Shown piece by piece: positions 33,898 through 43,394 of a stretch of 64,000 nt of DNA. The notes beneath the pieces were generated by a model, which saw only the letters and a program-made list of their open reading frames with translations, was not told the DNA's origin and did no database searches. The position numbers were made by a program, and so were the translations under genes. Position 1 is the first letter of the stretch; every line of letters starts with the position of its first letter. Source of the DNA: RUG12519 sp045649685 (GTDB lineage Bacteria > Bacillota > Clostridia > Oscillospirales > Ruminococcaceae); NCBI GenBank assembly GCA_045649685.1, contig JAZRQJ010000007.1:1-64000 (forward strand), given 5' to 3'.

Positions 33898-35463
33898 TCA
33901 ATTATTTTGTTTGGGTTTGTTTGTTTTATTTTTAAATTTGAAGCATGTTTTTATGAATGATATTTCTTTGTTTCCTATACAGTTAAAGCTAAACAGCAAT
34001 ACTATGTATATTACCATAATAATTAATCCAAGAGAAAATATTGTTAGCCAGTTTGGAAATAGTTTTGAAAGTTGATTTTTAAAAAATATAGATACGCATG
34101 ATGATAGTAATATAGATATAGTTGGTTTAATTATCCATTTATTTAAATCGAGAGGTAGGCATGTAACTTTCAATAGATGGTATAAATTCAACAGTGAGGT
34201 AAACAAATTTGAGATTATCATTATTATTAAAAATGCATTTACTCCGCCTTTTGGAACTAAAAACCATATTAAAATAAGGCGAGTTATGCTGTCTATAATT
34301 TTATATTTCATTGATGCAACTTGTTCACCAATAGCGTTTAAAATTCCAACACAAACCATTTCTAGATACATTAAGGGGCACAATATACATAGGTTTTTAA
34401 TCATTGGTGCGACATCTGGGTTGCTATAAAAAAGATTTGAAATTTCTTGTGGAAAGATTAAGAATATGGCAGTAATATATATTCCCATAATTAGCGTTAG
34501 TTGTAGTGATTTTTCACATGCTTTTCGAATAGATTTTTCTTTACCACCCGCATTAGCACCGGAAAGTTCTGGAATTAGCACGGTTATTATTGCTTGTAAA
34601 AATGAGGTTGGAAATAAGAGAAGAGGCAGTGCCATGCCTTTTATTACTCCATATGTGCCTGTGGCAACGCTATTGTCACCGTGAGTGAAAAATTTTAATC
34701 CTTCTATTATTAGGATATTTTCAGCTAATCTTAAGGATGAATTGAGTGTGGAGCTGGTTTGTATAGGAATTGATATTTTTAAAATGTTAGAAAATATTTT
34801 TTTCGAACAGGTTGACTGGTTTTTTATATATTTTTTTGATTTGTAATATATAGATCCCATATATATGCATGATGCTATTTCTCCAATTGTCATTCCGAAT
34901 GAAACAATTGCGCAGGAATAAGCATCATTTTTATTTAGGTGTAAGTTAATTAAACCAATAGTGAATATCATCTTTATAATTTGTTCGATAACTATAGCGT
35001 TTGAAGGGTGTAGAGATTTTCTCATGGCATAAAAATAACCTTTGATGCAACATGAAACCGACATAAAGGGTAGACTGGGAGCTAAAATTAAAATAGAATA
35101 AAATGTTCGATTGTCTCTCAAAATATGAGTGCTTATTGGTATTGAAAAAATTAATAAAATTATTGATACTATTATGCTAACAGATAGCGCCCATAGAATT
35201 GAAATTTTTAGCACAGATTTAGAGCAGCCATATTTGTTTGTTGCAATATTTTCTGCAATCATGCAGGACACAGCTAAACTAATGCCAGATGTTGCAAATG
35301 TTACTACAAGCATATATAGTGAAGTTATTAATTGATATAAGCCCATTCCTTCAGCACCGAGTTTTTCTGCTATATATATTCTAAAGACAAAGCCTAAAAT
35401 ACGCGTTATTATTGATGCACTTAATATAGTTAGGGCACCTTTTATTAGAATGTTTTTTTTCAT
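33898..35463 (-). CDS. spoVB: Polysaccharide/lipid flippase of the SpoVB-MurJ family
   Basis: 521 aa from the ATG at 35463 (MKKNILIKGALTILSAS); GAGGTG lies 13 bases upstream. There are about 14 hydrophobic segments, as in the MOP-superfamily flippases. The N-terminal SIITRILGFVFRIYIAEKLG and EGMGLYQLITSLY are typical of stage V sporulation protein B, needed for spore cortex synthesis, as opposed to general polysaccharide exporters. Assignment to SpoVB rather than a paralogue is by overall resemblance. Confidence 0.82.
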   Translation of the reverse strand: MKKNILIKGALTILSASIITRILGFVFRIYIAEKLGAEGMGLYQLITSLYMLVVTFATSGISLAVSCMIAENIATNKYGCSKSVLKISILWALSVSIIVSIILLIFSIPISTHILRDNRTFYSILILAPSLPFMSVSCCIKGYFYAMRKSLHPSNAIVIEQIIKMIFTIGLINLHLNKNDAYSCAIVSFGMTIGEIASCIYMGSIYYKSKKYIKNQSTCSKKIFSNILKISIPIQTSSTLNSSLRLAENILIIEGLKFFTHGDNSVATGTYGVIKGMALPLLLFPTSFLQAIITVLIPELSGANAGGKEKSIRKACEKSLQLTLIMGIYITAIFLIFPQEISNLFYSNPDVAPMIKNLCILCPLMYLEMVCVGILNAIGEQVASMKYKIIDSITRLILIWFLVPKGGVNAFLIIMIISNLFTSLLNLYHLLKVTCLPLDLNKWIIKPTISILLSSCVSIFFKNQLSKLFPNWLTIFSLGLIIMVIYIVLLFSFNCIGNKEISFIKTCFKFKNKTNKPKQNN

Positions 35464-35595
35464 TAAAAAATTACAGCACCTCTCTGTGTCTATATACAGA
35501 TAAAGTATGCAAATTATTATTTTTTTAGAAGGTAAATGGTATTTAAAATTTATATATTTGTACAATTATTAATATTGTTTTAATAATATTAACTG

Positions 35596-35624
35596 TTGAC
35601 GAACAAAATAAATGGAGTTATAAT
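35596..35624 (+). promoter_or_regulatory. Promoter for the phasin-like/ABC1 kinase operon
   Basis: TTGACG (35596-35601), a 17-base spacer and a perfect TATAAT (35619-35624). It lies about 100 bases before the start at 35723. Confidence 0.75.
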
Positions 35625-35722
35625 TATTAAAATAGTTTAAGTTGAATAGCTTTTGTCGCTTGGACAATAATTTTGATATAAATTTTCGTAATTTGGTTTT
35701 GAATTTTTAAGGAGGAGTTATT

Positions 35723-36022
35723 GTGTTATTTGGAGATGAAATGAAAAAAGTGTTTTTAGCAGGAGTTGGTGCTGTAGCATCTACTGTTGAGGCAGGACAA
35801 AAAGTAATTGATAAATTAGTCGAAAAAGGTGAATTAACTATTCAACAGGGTAAAGTTCTTAATGAAGAGTTAAAACGTGATTTTGATGAAACTAAGGATA
35901 ATTTGAAAAATGGAGCTATTAAGGAAGGAATAAATATTTTAAATGATATTGAAAAATTATCTAAAGATGAATTAAAAAAATTAAAAGAAAAGTTAATAGA
36001 ATTGGAGAAAAAAAGTGAGTGA
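35723..36022 (+). CDS. Phasin-like small helical protein
   Basis: 99 aa from a GTG just after GGAGGAG. A short hydrophobic N-terminus (VFLAGVGAVASTVE) is followed by long charged amphipathic helices and a Lys/Glu-rich end. The layout VGAVASTVEAGQKVIDKLVEKGELT resembles the phasin/polyhydroxyalkanoate-associated superfamily proteins often found directly upstream of ABC1 kinases in Firmicutes. The gene overlaps the kinase gene by eight bases, so they are translationally coupled and probably act together. Function unknown. Confidence 0.75.
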   Translation: MLFGDEMKKVFLAGVGAVASTVEAGQKVIDKLVEKGELTIQQGKVLNEELKRDFDETKDNLKNGAIKEGINILNDIEKLSKDELKKLKEKLIELEKKSE

Positions 36023-37628
36023 GACAAAGAAAGAAAAGGAAAAGTCTCGCTTGAGGGTTATGGTAGACGTCTTGCGTAAGCGGGACGTTGTTCATGGTTT
36101 GACGCCTGAAAAATTGCGACTGGTTTTGGAAGATATGGGGCCTACATATATTAAGCTGGGACAACTGATGTCTATGAGATCGGATGTTATCCCAGAGCAT
36201 TATTGTGTTCAGTTGCGTGAGCTGAGAACAAAGGTTAAACCGGTTCCTTTTGATAAAATGTTGAAAGTTATGGAAGAGGAATGGGGAACTAGTCCATATA
36301 AAATTTTTGATTCTATTGATACTGAACCAATTGGATCTGCTTCAATTGCTCAGGCTTATTGTGCTGTTTTGAAAGATTCTGGTGAGCAGGTTGTAATTAA
36401 AGTTCAACGCCCTGGAATATATAAGGTCATGTTTGAAGACATTAAGCTTATGCGCAAGTTTATTAAAATTTTAAGTTTAGTAACGCCGGAGACAACTGAT
36501 ATGATTGACTTGAGAGATGTCTTAGATGAGATGTGGGCTGTTGCTAAGCAAGAGATGGATTTTATATTAGAGGCGGAACATCTTGAGCGTTTTAAAAAAT
36601 TAAATAGTAGCATTAAATATGTGGATTGTCCTTATGTTTTTAGAAAATTGACGACGTCTAAAGTCCTTGTTATGGAACGGATTAGTGGATATTCTATGGA
36701 CAAAGTTGAAAATTTGAAAAAATTAGGATATGACATGAAGGAAATAGGGATAAAACTTGCTGAGAATTATAGTAAGCAAGTGCTTGAGGACGCCTTTTTC
36801 CATTCGGATCCACATCAGGGTAACATTATCATATCTGGTGGTAAAATAGTATTTATAGACTTAGGGATGATGGGCGAACTTGATGATAGATATAAAACCT
36901 TAATCAAAACTGCTATTGAATCTATGGCTAGCAATGATATAAGAAAATTAAAAGAAGTTTTATTAATGATCGGTAATATATATGGACCTATTAATCACTC
37001 TAAGTTATATTCTGATTTAGAGATTTTAGTAAAAAAATACATAAATATGAATATTAATGATATAAATATGGGGGCAATGCTCACTGAAATATTAGAATTG
37101 TGCAATGGTCAAAACATAGCTGTTCCTTCCGAAATAACGATGTTGGTTCGAGGGTTGGTGACTATGGAGGGAGTAATTAGCGAATGTTGTCCTGGAATAA
37201 ACATGTTCGGCATTATAACGGCTCATATGTCTGGAGATATATTTAGTAAATTTGATTTAGAAAAAGAAGCTATTGGTTTATTGAAAGATGGTTATAGTGC
37301 CATCAAAAGAGGAGTTGAAATTCCTGTTACACTTGCGGATTTATTGTCTATGGCTGTTCATGGAGAACTAAAAACAAATTTAGAAATTGTTGGGTCCGAA
37401 GAACCATTAAAAAAAATAGATTCTATGGTTTTTGAAATAATAGTTTGTGCCATTTCGTGTTCATTGAATTTGGGTTCTGCGGTTCTTTGCACAACTCAAA
37501 TGGAACCTAAATTGCTTGGAATTCCACTTCTTGGAGTATTGGGATATATTAGTTCTGTTGTTTTAGTTGTTTGGTTGGTTGTTAGAGTTGTTCGGAATAG
37601 GCGAAAAAATAGAAGTAAGAAATTTTAA
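36015..37628 (+). CDS. ABC1/AarF/UbiB family atypical kinase
   Basis: 537 aa from a GTG at 36015. It contains the family signature KLGQ region (GPTYIKLGQLMSMRSDVIP), the alanine-rich loop replacement IGSASIAQAYCA, VVIKVQRPG with the ATP-binding Lys, the catalytic HSDPHQGNI and the FIDLGMMG metal motif. Two membrane segments close the protein (about 480-530). In other bacteria the family supports ubiquinone synthesis, but it is also common in anaerobes where the role is unclear. It is coupled to the preceding phasin-like gene. The 3' end forms half of a terminator hairpin. Confidence 0.9.
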   Translation: MSETKKEKEKSRLRVMVDVLRKRDVVHGLTPEKLRLVLEDMGPTYIKLGQLMSMRSDVIPEHYCVQLRELRTKVKPVPFDKMLKVMEEEWGTSPYKIFDSIDTEPIGSASIAQAYCAVLKDSGEQVVIKVQRPGIYKVMFEDIKLMRKFIKILSLVTPETTDMIDLRDVLDEMWAVAKQEMDFILEAEHLERFKKLNSSIKYVDCPYVFRKLTTSKVLVMERISGYSMDKVENLKKLGYDMKEIGIKLAENYSKQVLEDAFFHSDPHQGNIIISGGKIVFIDLGMMGELDDRYKTLIKTAIESMASNDIRKLKEVLLMIGNIYGPINHSKLYSDLEILVKKYINMNINDINMGAMLTEILELCNGQNIAVPSEITMLVRGLVTMEGVISECCPGINMFGIITAHMSGDIFSKFDLEKEAIGLLKDGYSAIKRGVEIPVTLADLLSMAVHGELKTNLEIVGSEEPLKKIDSMVFEIIVCAISCSLNLGSAVLCTTQMEPKLLGIPLLGVLGYISSVVLVVWLVVRVVRNRRKNRSKKF

Positions 37629-37647
37629 TTAAAAAATTTCTTACTTC
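37612..37647. terminator. Bidirectional terminator overlapping both convergent gene ends
   Basis: GAAGTAAGAAATTTT (37612-37626) pairs perfectly with 37633-37647 across a 6-base loop. The left arm encodes the last residues and part of the stop of the ABC1 kinase gene. The right arm contains the stop and last codons of the leftward coiled-coil gene. A/T runs flank the loop-proximal parts, so it plausibly ends both transcripts. Confidence 0.8.
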
Positions 37648-38111
37648 AAATTATTATTAGATTTAATTATTTTCTTTATTTCTATGTGAGCATTTTTGAG
37701 GTTTTGCGAGCTATTTGAAATGACGCTTTCCATGTTATTTAGCAAATTTTCTACATATTCGTTTGTCATCTTGCGAAGTTCTTTAGACTGAGTTCGTGCT
37801 TGAGAAATAATTTGTGAAGCTTTTTGTTGTGCTTGTTTTGTGATTTCATTCTCAGAGATCATTTTATTTGCACGTTTTTCTGCGTCTGATATTATATTTT
37901 TCGCTTCTAATTTAGCATCGGATAAAATATCTTTTCGATCTTCAACTATCATTTTGGATTGTTTAATTTCTTTAGGAAGTGTTAAACGTATATCATTAAC
38001 CAAGTTTTGAATTTCATCTGTTGAAATAGCACATTTTCCATTTGTCATTGGAATTCGCCAAGCACAGTCAATTAAATTTTCTAATGTGTCTAATATGTCG
38101 TTTACTGTCAT
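37641..38111 (-). CDS. Coiled-coil protein following coaD
   Basis: 156 aa from the ATG at 38111 (MTVNDILDTLENLID), where the ATG overlaps the coaD stop and GAGGT lies upstream; an open frame further right to 38195 overlaps coaD and is rejected. After residue 60 it is a continuous charged helix rich in Ala, Lys, Glu and Gln (AKLEAKNIISDAEKRANKM), resembling the b subunit of ATP synthase or DivIVA-like coiled coils. Proteins of this type commonly follow coaD in clostridia. Function unknown. Confidence 0.8.
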   Translation of the reverse strand: MTVNDILDTLENLIDCAWRIPMTNGKCAISTDEIQNLVNDIRLTLPKEIKQSKMIVEDRKDILSDAKLEAKNIISDAEKRANKMISENEITKQAQQKASQIISQARTQSKELRKMTNEYVENLLNNMESVISNSSQNLKNAHIEIKKIIKSNNNLK

Positions 38112-38602
38112 TTGTTTACCTCCTCTAGAACTTTTTTTACATCTTTTAAAATTGCTTTTGGAATAAGATAATCTATGTTTCCACCTATTTGACATAGGTC
38201 TTTAACTAACGTAGAGGTTATGTGTGTTTTGTTAGGATCTGCGGGAAGAAATACTGTTTCTGCAGAAGGCTCTAATAATTTATTCACAGTTGACATTTGT
38301 AATTCATAATCAAAATCTTGAAATGAGCGAATGCCCTTCACTATGGCACAAGCACTATTTTTCTTTATATAATCAATCAACAAACCAGACCAATAGTTCA
38401 CCGATACATTGTTAAGTGATTTTATTGAAGTATTTATCCAATTTAACCTTTGTTTAACTGAGAACATAGGTTTTTTTTGTGGATTATTAAGAATCAAAAC
38501 TATAACTTTATCAAAAAGTTTAGATGCTCGGTATATTATATCTAAATGGCCATTAGTTATCGGGTCAAAGCTTCCGGGACAAACTGCAATTTTAATATAC
38601 AT
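38108..38602 (-). CDS. coaD: Phosphopantetheine adenylyltransferase
   Basis: 164 aa. The nucleotidyltransferase motif CPGSFDPITNGHLDII lies at the start with the T/HxGH signature (NGH), and VKGIRSFQDFDYELQM and STLVKDLCQIGG complete the family pattern. It converts 4'-phosphopantetheine to dephospho-CoA, the penultimate step of CoA synthesis. It sits 11 bases after rsmD and overlaps the coiled-coil gene by four bases, an rsmD-coaD arrangement seen across Firmicutes. Confidence 0.96.
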   Translation of the reverse strand: MYIKIAVCPGSFDPITNGHLDIIYRASKLFDKVIVLILNNPQKKPMFSVKQRLNWINTSIKSLNNVSVNYWSGLLIDYIKKNSACAIVKGIRSFQDFDYELQMSTVNKLLEPSAETVFLPADPNKTHITSTLVKDLCQIGGNIDYLIPKAILKDVKKVLEEVNK

Positions 38603-38613
38603 CCCTCCTAATT

Positions 38614-39150
38614 CTACATTTTACGATATGTTGTTAATTTGATTTTACCATATTTATATTGCTTTTGTAAAGAAATGTTTTTGACATTTTCTGGCATTTC
38701 TAGTGTTTTAAGGTGTTCGCAAATTACTATTCCAGAATCAGTTAACTTGTCTGGAACGATTTGTAAGGCTTGTAAAAGTAGGTCAGTATGGTATGGTGGA
38801 TCTAATATAATTATGTCATATTTGTCTGTTGTTGTTTTAAAAAAAGATATACTATCTGAAAAAACAACTCTTGAGTTTTTATATAGATTGGTTGATTTTA
38901 AGTTTTGTAGTTGAATTTTATGTGCTTCTCTAGAATTATCAACAAAAGTGCATATTTTAGCACCCCTAGAGAGAGCTTCTATTCCTAATTGACCTGAGCC
39001 GGCAAAAAGATCTAGAACTTTTGCGTTTAATATATCAAATTGAATTATAGAAAACATTCCTTCTTTAACGCGATCAGTTGTTGGGCGAACATCTTCACCT
39101 TTTAGAGTAGACAGTTGTCTTCCTTTTGCAGTTCCAGTAATTACTCTCAT
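38614..39150 (-). CDS. rsmD: 16S rRNA (guanine(966)-N(2))-methyltransferase RsmD
   Basis: 178 aa. The SAM-binding motif VLDLFAGSGQLGIEALSRG and the catalytic DPPYH are the family hallmarks. TGTAKGRQL and RPTTDRVKEGMFSII occur at the N-terminus. It methylates G966 of 16S rRNA. It lies between rodA (24 bases) and coaD on the minus strand. Confidence 0.95.
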   Translation of the reverse strand: MRVITGTAKGRQLSTLKGEDVRPTTDRVKEGMFSIIQFDILNAKVLDLFAGSGQLGIEALSRGAKICTFVDNSREAHKIQLQNLKSTNLYKNSRVVFSDSISFFKTTTDKYDIIILDPPYHTDLLLQALQIVPDKLTDSGIVICEHLKTLEMPENVKNISLQKQYKYGKIKLTTYRKM

Positions 39151-39174
39151 AATTTTGATTTTCTCCTTTTATTG

Positions 39175-40320
39175 TTAAAATAGTGTAGATTTGTGGGTGT
39201 GATTGTGGACGCTAAGAGCTAAACCTAACAGAATATATGTTGCAACAACTGATGACCCACCTGAACTTATAAAGGGTAAAGTTACGCCTATTACAGGTGT
39301 TAAACATAGAACCATTCCTATATTAACCATTGATTGGAAAAACATAATTGCAAAAATTCCAACACAAATAAAATAGCCTAAACTATCTGGTGCATTTTTC
39401 CCGTTTTGCAATAAACGTAAGCAAAACAAGAATAGCCATAAAAGAACACTTACACAACCAACAAAGCCTAAAACTTGACCTATATGTGCAAAAATCATGT
39501 CGTTATAGAGTTCAGGAGTTTTAGTTAAAATATCATCTGAATTAAATCCTTTGCCTAATATTTTCCCCGAGGCCATAGTAATCCGACCAGTATATTGTTG
39601 CATTCCAAGGCCTCTTTTAGTTTCTTCCAAGTGGTTTATAACATATAGTCTTTTTAAAAGATAGTCGGGTAGAGTGTTTGTTAGAAACAATATTAAAGCA
39701 ACAACTCCCATTGCTATTACAACAGATATTATTTTCCAGTTTATGCCTGCAACAAACAATATGCAGGCTGCTATGCATATAAATATTATCATGGTTCCGA
39801 AGTCTTTTTGTAGAAATATTATAGCTATTGGAATTAAAGCGTGACCTAATAAGCGCATAAACGTTTTGGGTTCATTTATATGATCTGAAACTTTAAAACA
39901 ATGATAGGATAGAGTGACTATAAAAGCTGCTTTTAAAAATTCAGATGGTTGAACATTTGTGAAACCTAGCTGTACCCAACTACGGTCAGCAGAACCAGCA
40001 CCATCACCACCTCTTAATGTTCCAAGTGGAGTTAAAGTTAGCAGTGTGAAAATTGCAGCTGATATTCCGATTTGTTTCCACATTTTTGTGATTTGATGAT
40101 AATCTATATTAGATATAAATATAGCGCATATTATGCCAATAATACTTGAGATAATTTGAACATAAATGGTTCGAACGCTAGATATTTGACCTGGATATAA
40201 TGAAAACATTAGAGTAAAACTTAATATGGAAGCACCAACAGACATAAGTATTAAAAATATATCTGTTGTTCTTATGTAATCTATAATATATAAAAATGTA
40301 TCTTTGACAAAGTTTTTCAT
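39175..40320 (-). CDS. rodA: Rod-shape-determining/SEDS peptidoglycan polymerase RodA
   Basis: 381 aa with ten or so hydrophobic segments. SEDS-family motifs are present: DRSWVQLGFTNVQPSEFLKAA with the conserved Asp-region loop, LQKDFGTMIIF, and the C-terminal PFISSGGSSVVATYILLGLAL. It polymerises glycan strands with a class B PBP. RodA, FtsW and SpoVE are hard to separate by eye. The location next to rsmD-coaD and outside a division cluster favours a RodA role. Confidence 0.85.
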   Translation of the reverse strand: MKNFVKDTFLYIIDYIRTTDIFLILMSVGASILSFTLMFSLYPGQISSVRTIYVQIISSIIGIICAIFISNIDYHQITKMWKQIGISAAIFTLLTLTPLGTLRGGDGAGSADRSWVQLGFTNVQPSEFLKAAFIVTLSYHCFKVSDHINEPKTFMRLLGHALIPIAIIFLQKDFGTMIIFICIAACILFVAGINWKIISVVIAMGVVALILFLTNTLPDYLLKRLYVINHLEETKRGLGMQQYTGRITMASGKILGKGFNSDDILTKTPELYNDMIFAHIGQVLGFVGCVSVLLWLFLFCLRLLQNGKNAPDSLGYFICVGIFAIMFFQSMVNIGMVLCLTPVIGVTLPFISSGGSSVVATYILLGLALSVHNHTHKSTLF

Positions 40321-40466
40321 ATTTAAATCCTAACTAAAAATTATATTTGTTTCTAAATTATTGGTTTAAAGTATAATAAATTTTAACTTTACACAATATT
40401 CATTATATATGAATTTAAATGAGTTTTCAAGCAAGCCCGAAATGTATATAATATTTTTTATCTTGG

Positions 40467-40495
40467 TTCACAAAACATATATATTGTGATACAAT
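40467..40495 (+). promoter_or_regulatory. Promoter for fhs
   Basis: TTCACA (40467-40472), a 17-base spacer and TACAAT (40490-40495), each with five of six consensus bases. It lies about 78 bases before the fhs start. Confidence 0.55.
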
Positions 40496-40572
40496 GTTAT
40501 TGTATAAGCTTTGTGGTAAACATAGATGTTTGACTATGTTATTAGTATAAAAATGTTAAGCGGGAGGTTTTT

Positions 40573-42237
40573 ATGTTATCGGATATTCAAATTTCACAAA
40601 AAGCCAAAATGCTACCAATTGATCAAGTAGCGGAAAAGATAGGACTACAAAGAGATGATTTGGAATTTTATGGAAAATATAAAGCAAAAATTGGCTATGA
40701 AGCTGGTGAAAAATTAAAGAACAATAAAAATGGAAAATTAGTTCTAGTTACTGCTATAAATCCAACGCCAGCGGGAGAAGGAAAAACAACTGTTAGTGTT
40801 GGGCTTGGGCAAGCTTTTTATAAGATAAACAAAAAATCGGTTTTGGCTCTTAGAGAACCATCATTAGGTCCGGTTTTTGGAATTAAAGGAGGAGCTGCTG
40901 GTGGTGGATATTCACAGGTTGTTCCTATGGAAGACATAAATTTGCATTTTACTGGAGATATGCACGCTATAACCTCTGCTAATAATTTATTGTGTGCATT
41001 AATAGATAATCATATTCAGCAAGGGAATGATTTGAACATAGATCCACGAACTATCGTTTTTAAACGTTGTTTAGATATGAACGATAGGGCACTGAGAAAT
41101 ATAGTTGTAGGATTGGGAGGATCTGTTAATGGTGTTCCACGTGAAGACGGTTTTATAATAACAGTTGCTTCTGAGATAATGGCTATATTGTGTTTGGCTG
41201 AAGATTTAGATGATTTAAAAAATAGATTTTCAAAAATTTTAATTGGATATACATATGACAAGAAGCCTGTGTTTGCTGGCGATTTAAATGCCCAAGGCGC
41301 TATGACTGCTCTAATGAAAGATGCTATTAATCCTAACTTAGTTCAAACATTAGAAAATACACCTGCTTTAATTCATGGGGGACCTTTTGCTAATATTGCT
41401 CATGGGTGTAATTCTGTTAAAGCAACAAAACTTGCTTTAAAATTAGGAGAATATGTTGTAACTGAGGCAGGTTTTGGGTCTGACTTGGGAGCTGAAAAAT
41501 TTTTTGATATTAAGTGCAGATATGCTGGTATATCGCCAGATTGTGTTGTTTTAGTGGCAACTGTTCGTGCTCTTAAATATAATGGTGGAGTTGAAAAGAG
41601 CGAGTTGCTGCATGAAAATGTTGATGCAGTTAAAAAAGGAATTGTTAACTTAAAGAAACATATAAATAATATGCAAAAATATGGTGTTCCAGTTGTTGTT
41701 GCTATTAATAAATTTGAGAGCGATAGTGATGAGGAACTTGATGTAATTAAGAAATGTTGCAAGCAAGAAAATTGTGAATTTGAATTAGCTGAAGTTTTTG
41801 CAAAAGGTGGAGAAGGTGGAGTTGAACTAGCAAAAAAAGTAGTTAAACTTTGCGAAGAGCCTAAGAAATTTAAATTTCTTTATGAAGATAAGTTAACATT
41901 GAAAGAAAAAATGGAAAAAATAGCTAAGGAAATATATGGAGCATCAGGTGTTACATATTCTGCTAAAGCAAAAAAACAATTAGACTCCTTTGCAAGTATG
42001 GGGTATGATAATTTGCCTGTTTGTGTTGCAAAAACTCAATATTCTCTTTCCACAGATCCTAAAGCGTTAGGATGCCCTGAAAATTTTGTTGTTCCTGTAA
42101 ATGAAGTTAGGTTGGCAGCAGGTGCTGGTTTTGTAATAATGTTAACGGGCAGCATTATGATTATGCCAGGGCTTTCTAAGAAGCCATCAGCTCTTTCAAT
42201 TGACGTTGTTGATGGTAAGATAATGGGATTATTTTAA
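40573..42237 (+). CDS. fhs: Formate--tetrahydrofolate ligase
   Basis: 554 aa, the usual size. The ATP-binding NPTPAGEGKTTVSVGLGQA, GAAGGGYSQVVPMEDINLHF and TEAGFGSDLGAEKFFD motifs are all present. It activates formate to 10-formyl-THF for purine and one-carbon metabolism and, in acetogens, for the Wood-Ljungdahl pathway; no other pathway gene lies here. GCGGGAGG precedes the ATG. The tsaE start codon follows its stop directly. Confidence 0.97.
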   Translation: MLSDIQISQKAKMLPIDQVAEKIGLQRDDLEFYGKYKAKIGYEAGEKLKNNKNGKLVLVTAINPTPAGEGKTTVSVGLGQAFYKINKKSVLALREPSLGPVFGIKGGAAGGGYSQVVPMEDINLHFTGDMHAITSANNLLCALIDNHIQQGNDLNIDPRTIVFKRCLDMNDRALRNIVVGLGGSVNGVPREDGFIITVASEIMAILCLAEDLDDLKNRFSKILIGYTYDKKPVFAGDLNAQGAMTALMKDAINPNLVQTLENTPALIHGGPFANIAHGCNSVKATKLALKLGEYVVTEAGFGSDLGAEKFFDIKCRYAGISPDCVVLVATVRALKYNGGVEKSELLHENVDAVKKGIVNLKKHINNMQKYGVPVVVAINKFESDSDEELDVIKKCCKQENCEFELAEVFAKGGEGGVELAKKVVKLCEEPKKFKFLYEDKLTLKEKMEKIAKEIYGASGVTYSAKAKKQLDSFASMGYDNLPVCVAKTQYSLSTDPKALGCPENFVVPVNEVRLAAGAGFVIMLTGSIMIMPGLSKKPSALSIDVVDGKIMGLF

Positions 42238-42690
42238 ATGAAAGAGATTAAAAATGCTTTTAAGCTGCCTTTTATAAAAATAACTAACTCATACAAGGAA
42301 ACTGAAGAATTTGCAAAGGAATTTTCGAATTGTTTGGAAAGTGGAGATTGTATAGCATTTTTTGGAGAAATGGGAGCAGGCAAAACAGCTTTTGTTAGAG
42401 GTTTGGCTGATGGACTGGGTGTTCAGGGTGAGGTTTCTAGTCCAACGTTTTCAATAGTTAATGAATATATTGGACCTGTTCCTCTAATCCATTTTGATAT
42501 GTATCGTGTTTTAGGAGAAGATGATTTGGTAACAACAAATTTTTTCGAATATTTGGATGGAAAGAATATTGTTGTTGTTGAGTGGAGTGAAAATATTATT
42601 GAATTTTTGCCTAGAGATGTTATAAAAATTGGCATAAAAAAGGTTGGAGAAAACACAAGGCAAATAGAAGTTTGTAGGGGATTTGAATGA
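42238..42690 (+). CDS. tsaE: tRNA threonylcarbamoyladenosine synthesis ATPase TsaE
   Basis: 150 aa. The Walker A motif GEMGAGKTAFVRGLADGLG (about residues 41-60), SSPTFSIVNEY, LIHFDMYR and VVVEWSENI identify the TsaE/YjeE family. It assists TsaB and TsaD in the t6A37 modification of tRNAs. Its ATG directly abuts the fhs stop codon, and its end overlaps tsaB by four bases. Confidence 0.95.
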   Translation: MKEIKNAFKLPFIKITNSYKETEEFAKEFSNCLESGDCIAFFGEMGAGKTAFVRGLADGLGVQGEVSSPTFSIVNEYIGPVPLIHFDMYRVLGEDDLVTTNFFEYLDGKNIVVVEWSENIIEFLPRDVIKIGIKKVGENTRQIEVCRGFE

Positions 42691-43394
42691 GAATTTTAGC
42701 TCTTGAGAGTAGTGCGTTAACAGCATCTTGTGCAATTTGTGAGGAAGATTTAGTTGTTTGTGAGAGTTCTATAACAGCAGGATTGACCCATTCTCAAACA
42801 CTTATGGTTATGGTGGAAAATATGCTAAACAATGCAAAACAAAAACTTGAAGATGTTGATGCAGTAGCTGTTTCTGTGGGACCAGGTTCTTTTACAGGAC
42901 TTAGAATAGGAGTGTCATCTGCTAAAGGAATGGCGAAAGCGTTAAATTGTCCTTGTATTGGAGTTTCAACACTTTGGGCTTTGGCAAGAAATTTAGAAGG
43001 AATGGAAGCCATTGTGTGTAGTGTTATGGATGCACGAAGAGATCAGGTATATAATGCGTTGTTCGATATGCGAAAAGAAACAAATGCTAGACTTTGTGAA
43101 GATAGAGCAGTATCAATAGATGAACTCGTGAAGCAACTAAAATCAATGGAATATGATGTTCCTGTTGTTTTAGTTGGTGATGGGGCAGAGCTTTGTTATG
43201 ATAAAATGAAACAAGTTTTGGATGTTAGAATTGCTCCACCACAGCTTAGATTACAAAGGGCGGCTAGTGTAGGTTTTTGCGGTCTTGAAAATTTAAAAAA
43301 TGACGACTTTTGTTTGGAAAGTGAAGTGATTCCTACATATTTGAGACTATCTCAAGCAGAGAGAATTAGAAAAGAATTAGGGGGAAAACAATGA
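42687..43394 (+). CDS. tsaB: tRNA threonylcarbamoyladenosine synthesis protein TsaB
   Basis: 235 aa. It begins ILALESSALTASCAICEE and has TAGLTHSQTLM and VSVGPGSFTGLRIGVSSAKG, the glycine-rich motif of the family. It is a non-catalytic partner of TsaD in t6A synthesis. A rimI or tsaD gene often follows tsaB; here rpiB comes next instead, overlapping by four bases. Confidence 0.95.
   Translation: MRILALESSALTASCAICEEDLVVCESSITAGLTHSQTLMVMVENMLNNAKQKLEDVDAVAVSVGPGSFTGLRIGVSSAKGMAKALNCPCIGVSTLWALARNLEGMEAIVCSVMDARRDQVYNALFDMRKETNARLCEDRAVSIDELVKQLKSMEYDVPVVLVGDGAELCYDKMKQVLDVRIAPPQLRLQRAASVGFCGLENLKNDDFCLESEVIPTYLRLSQAERIRKELGGKQ

Noticed and set aside
40321..40572. Tetrahydrofolate riboswitch before fhs
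   Set aside because: The region lacks the conserved sequence and stem arrangement that I know for this riboswitch; only a promoter was found.
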